In this document: one piece after another, positions 6,613 to 7,284 of the stretch | How positions within the stretch are numbered: position 1 is the stretch's first letter | How the letters are laid out: every line of letters starts with the position of its first letter | From: Bacteroidota bacterium | GTDB lineage: Bacteria; Bacteroidota; Bacteroidia; Bacteroidales; GCA-2748055 | DNA: 7,284 nucleotides | Assembly (NCBI GenBank): GCA_024244665.1 | Contig: JAAEOI010000117.1 | Location: 1 to 7,284 of the forward strand | Direction: 5' to 3' | Notes under the pieces: generated by a model | The model's database searches: none | Seen by the model: only the letters and a program-made list of their open reading frames with translations | Told to the model about the DNA's origin: nothing | Made by a program: the position numbers and the translations under genes

Positions 6613-7284
6613 ATGTACAAAGTAGAATACCTGGAAGACTTCACCAGGAAGGTATTTGAGAAAATGGGATGCTCTCCCGAAGATGCGAAAATGGCCACCG
6701 ACGTATTTATCGCCGCCGAACTGAGGGGCTACTCCAGTCACGGGATGATCCGGATCAAGGACTACTTCCAGTTGTGGCAGGCCAAAAGGATCAATGTCAA
6801 TCCCAATGTAAAGATTGTACATGAATCTCCCAGCACTGCTGTGGTGGACGCAGACGGAGCCATCGGAATGATCGCCGCCACCAGATCAATGGAGATTGCC
6901 ATTGAAAAAGCTAAAGTGGCAGGTACAGGCTGGGTTTCCACCCGCGGATCCAACCACTTCGGGATTGCCGGATACTACTCTATGATGGCCCTGGAACACG
7001 ACATGATCGGAATCTGCATGACTATTGCGAACCCGCTTGTGGCCCCCACAAATTCTGTCTCCAGGATGCTGGGAACCAATCCCATTGCCGTGGCCGTTCC
7101 GGCAGGTATTCATCCGCCCTTTGTAGCTGATTTCTCCACCACCCCCATCGCCCGTGGCAAGCTGGCAGTGGCAGCAAAAAAAGGCGAGAGCGTACCCGCA
7201 GGATATGTACAGGATGCCGACGGAGTCTCGTCAACCGATCCCGACATCCTCAAAGAAGGCGGATCAATGGTGACCCTCGGCGGA
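6613..7284 (+). CDS. LDH2-family (malate/L-lactate/ureidoglycolate-type) dehydrogenase, 3' end cut by window edge
   Basis: An NAD(P)-dependent oxidoreductase of the LDH2/MDH2 family, which is unrelated to Rossmann-fold lactate dehydrogenase and includes malate, sulfolactate, ureidoglycolate, 2,3-diketogulonate and imino-acid oxidoreductases. The first 224 residues of an expected ~350 are present. Seen in order: an N-terminal helical segment, the SHG motif at 42-44 with the family's active-site His43 and Arg47, VVDADG followed by a helical region, GSNHFG at 112-117, AGYYS, and GTNPIA at 154-159 leading into AVP. Next come VADFSTTPIARGKL, then PAGYVQDADG and a closing LGG, all matching the family order. 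The typical ATSxxAxG stretch reads FSTTPIARG here. The ATG at 6613 lies 10 bp after the upstream stop, which argues for an operon with the SDR gene. The substrate cannot be fixed: the family is broad and the C-terminal third is missing. Confidence 0.92.
   Translation, partial: MYKVEYLEDFTRKVFEKMGCSPEDAKMATDVFIAAELRGYSSHGMIRIKDYFQLWQAKRINVNPNVKIVHESPSTAVVDADGAIGMIAATRSMEIAIEKAKVAGTGWVSTRGSNHFGIAGYYSMMALEHDMIGICMTIANPLVAPTNSVSRMLGTNPIAVAVPAGIHPPFVADFSTTPIARGKLAVAAKKGESVPAGYVQDADGVSSTDPDILKEGGSMVTLGG

Overview
The window looks like chromosomal DNA from a member of the Bacteroidota, probably a free-living or marine lineage. Three things point there. The first gene is a TamL-type Omp85 lipoprotein, a form typical of this phylum. 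The third is PorT, a component of the type IX secretion system found only in this phylum. The upstream regions carry the Bacteroidota -7 promoter element (TAnnTTTG) a short, regular distance before the start codons. Base composition and coding style look even across the window. I see no mobile element, tRNA, rRNA or CRISPR array, and no stretch of more than 300 bases without a gene.

Layout from left to right: (1) tamL on the minus strand, with its 3' end cut off by the window edge (621 codons present); (2) a SpoU/TrmH-family RNA 2'-O-methyltransferase on the plus strand, divergent from tamL across 82 bp; (3) porT on the minus strand, convergent with the methyltransferase across 10 bp; (4) purL on the minus strand, upstream of porT with 56 bp between them; (5) an 88-bp divergent promoter region; (6) a YdfG-like short-chain dehydrogenase on the plus strand; and (7) 10 bp later, the first 224 codons of an LDH2-family (malate/lactate/ureidoglycolate-type) dehydrogenase, cut off by the right edge.

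Functionally, this is mostly housekeeping and envelope biogenesis: outer-membrane protein assembly (TamL), type IX secretion (PorT), RNA modification, and purine biosynthesis (PurL). Beside these lies a small catabolic or redox operon of two dehydrogenases whose substrate cannot be fixed from sequence. The points most worth a second look are an unusual PurL in which several family signature positions are changed, a likely TTG start for tamL, the two-dehydrogenase operon, and the regular placement of five Bacteroidota-type -7 elements. I did not find a convincing new biological system here.
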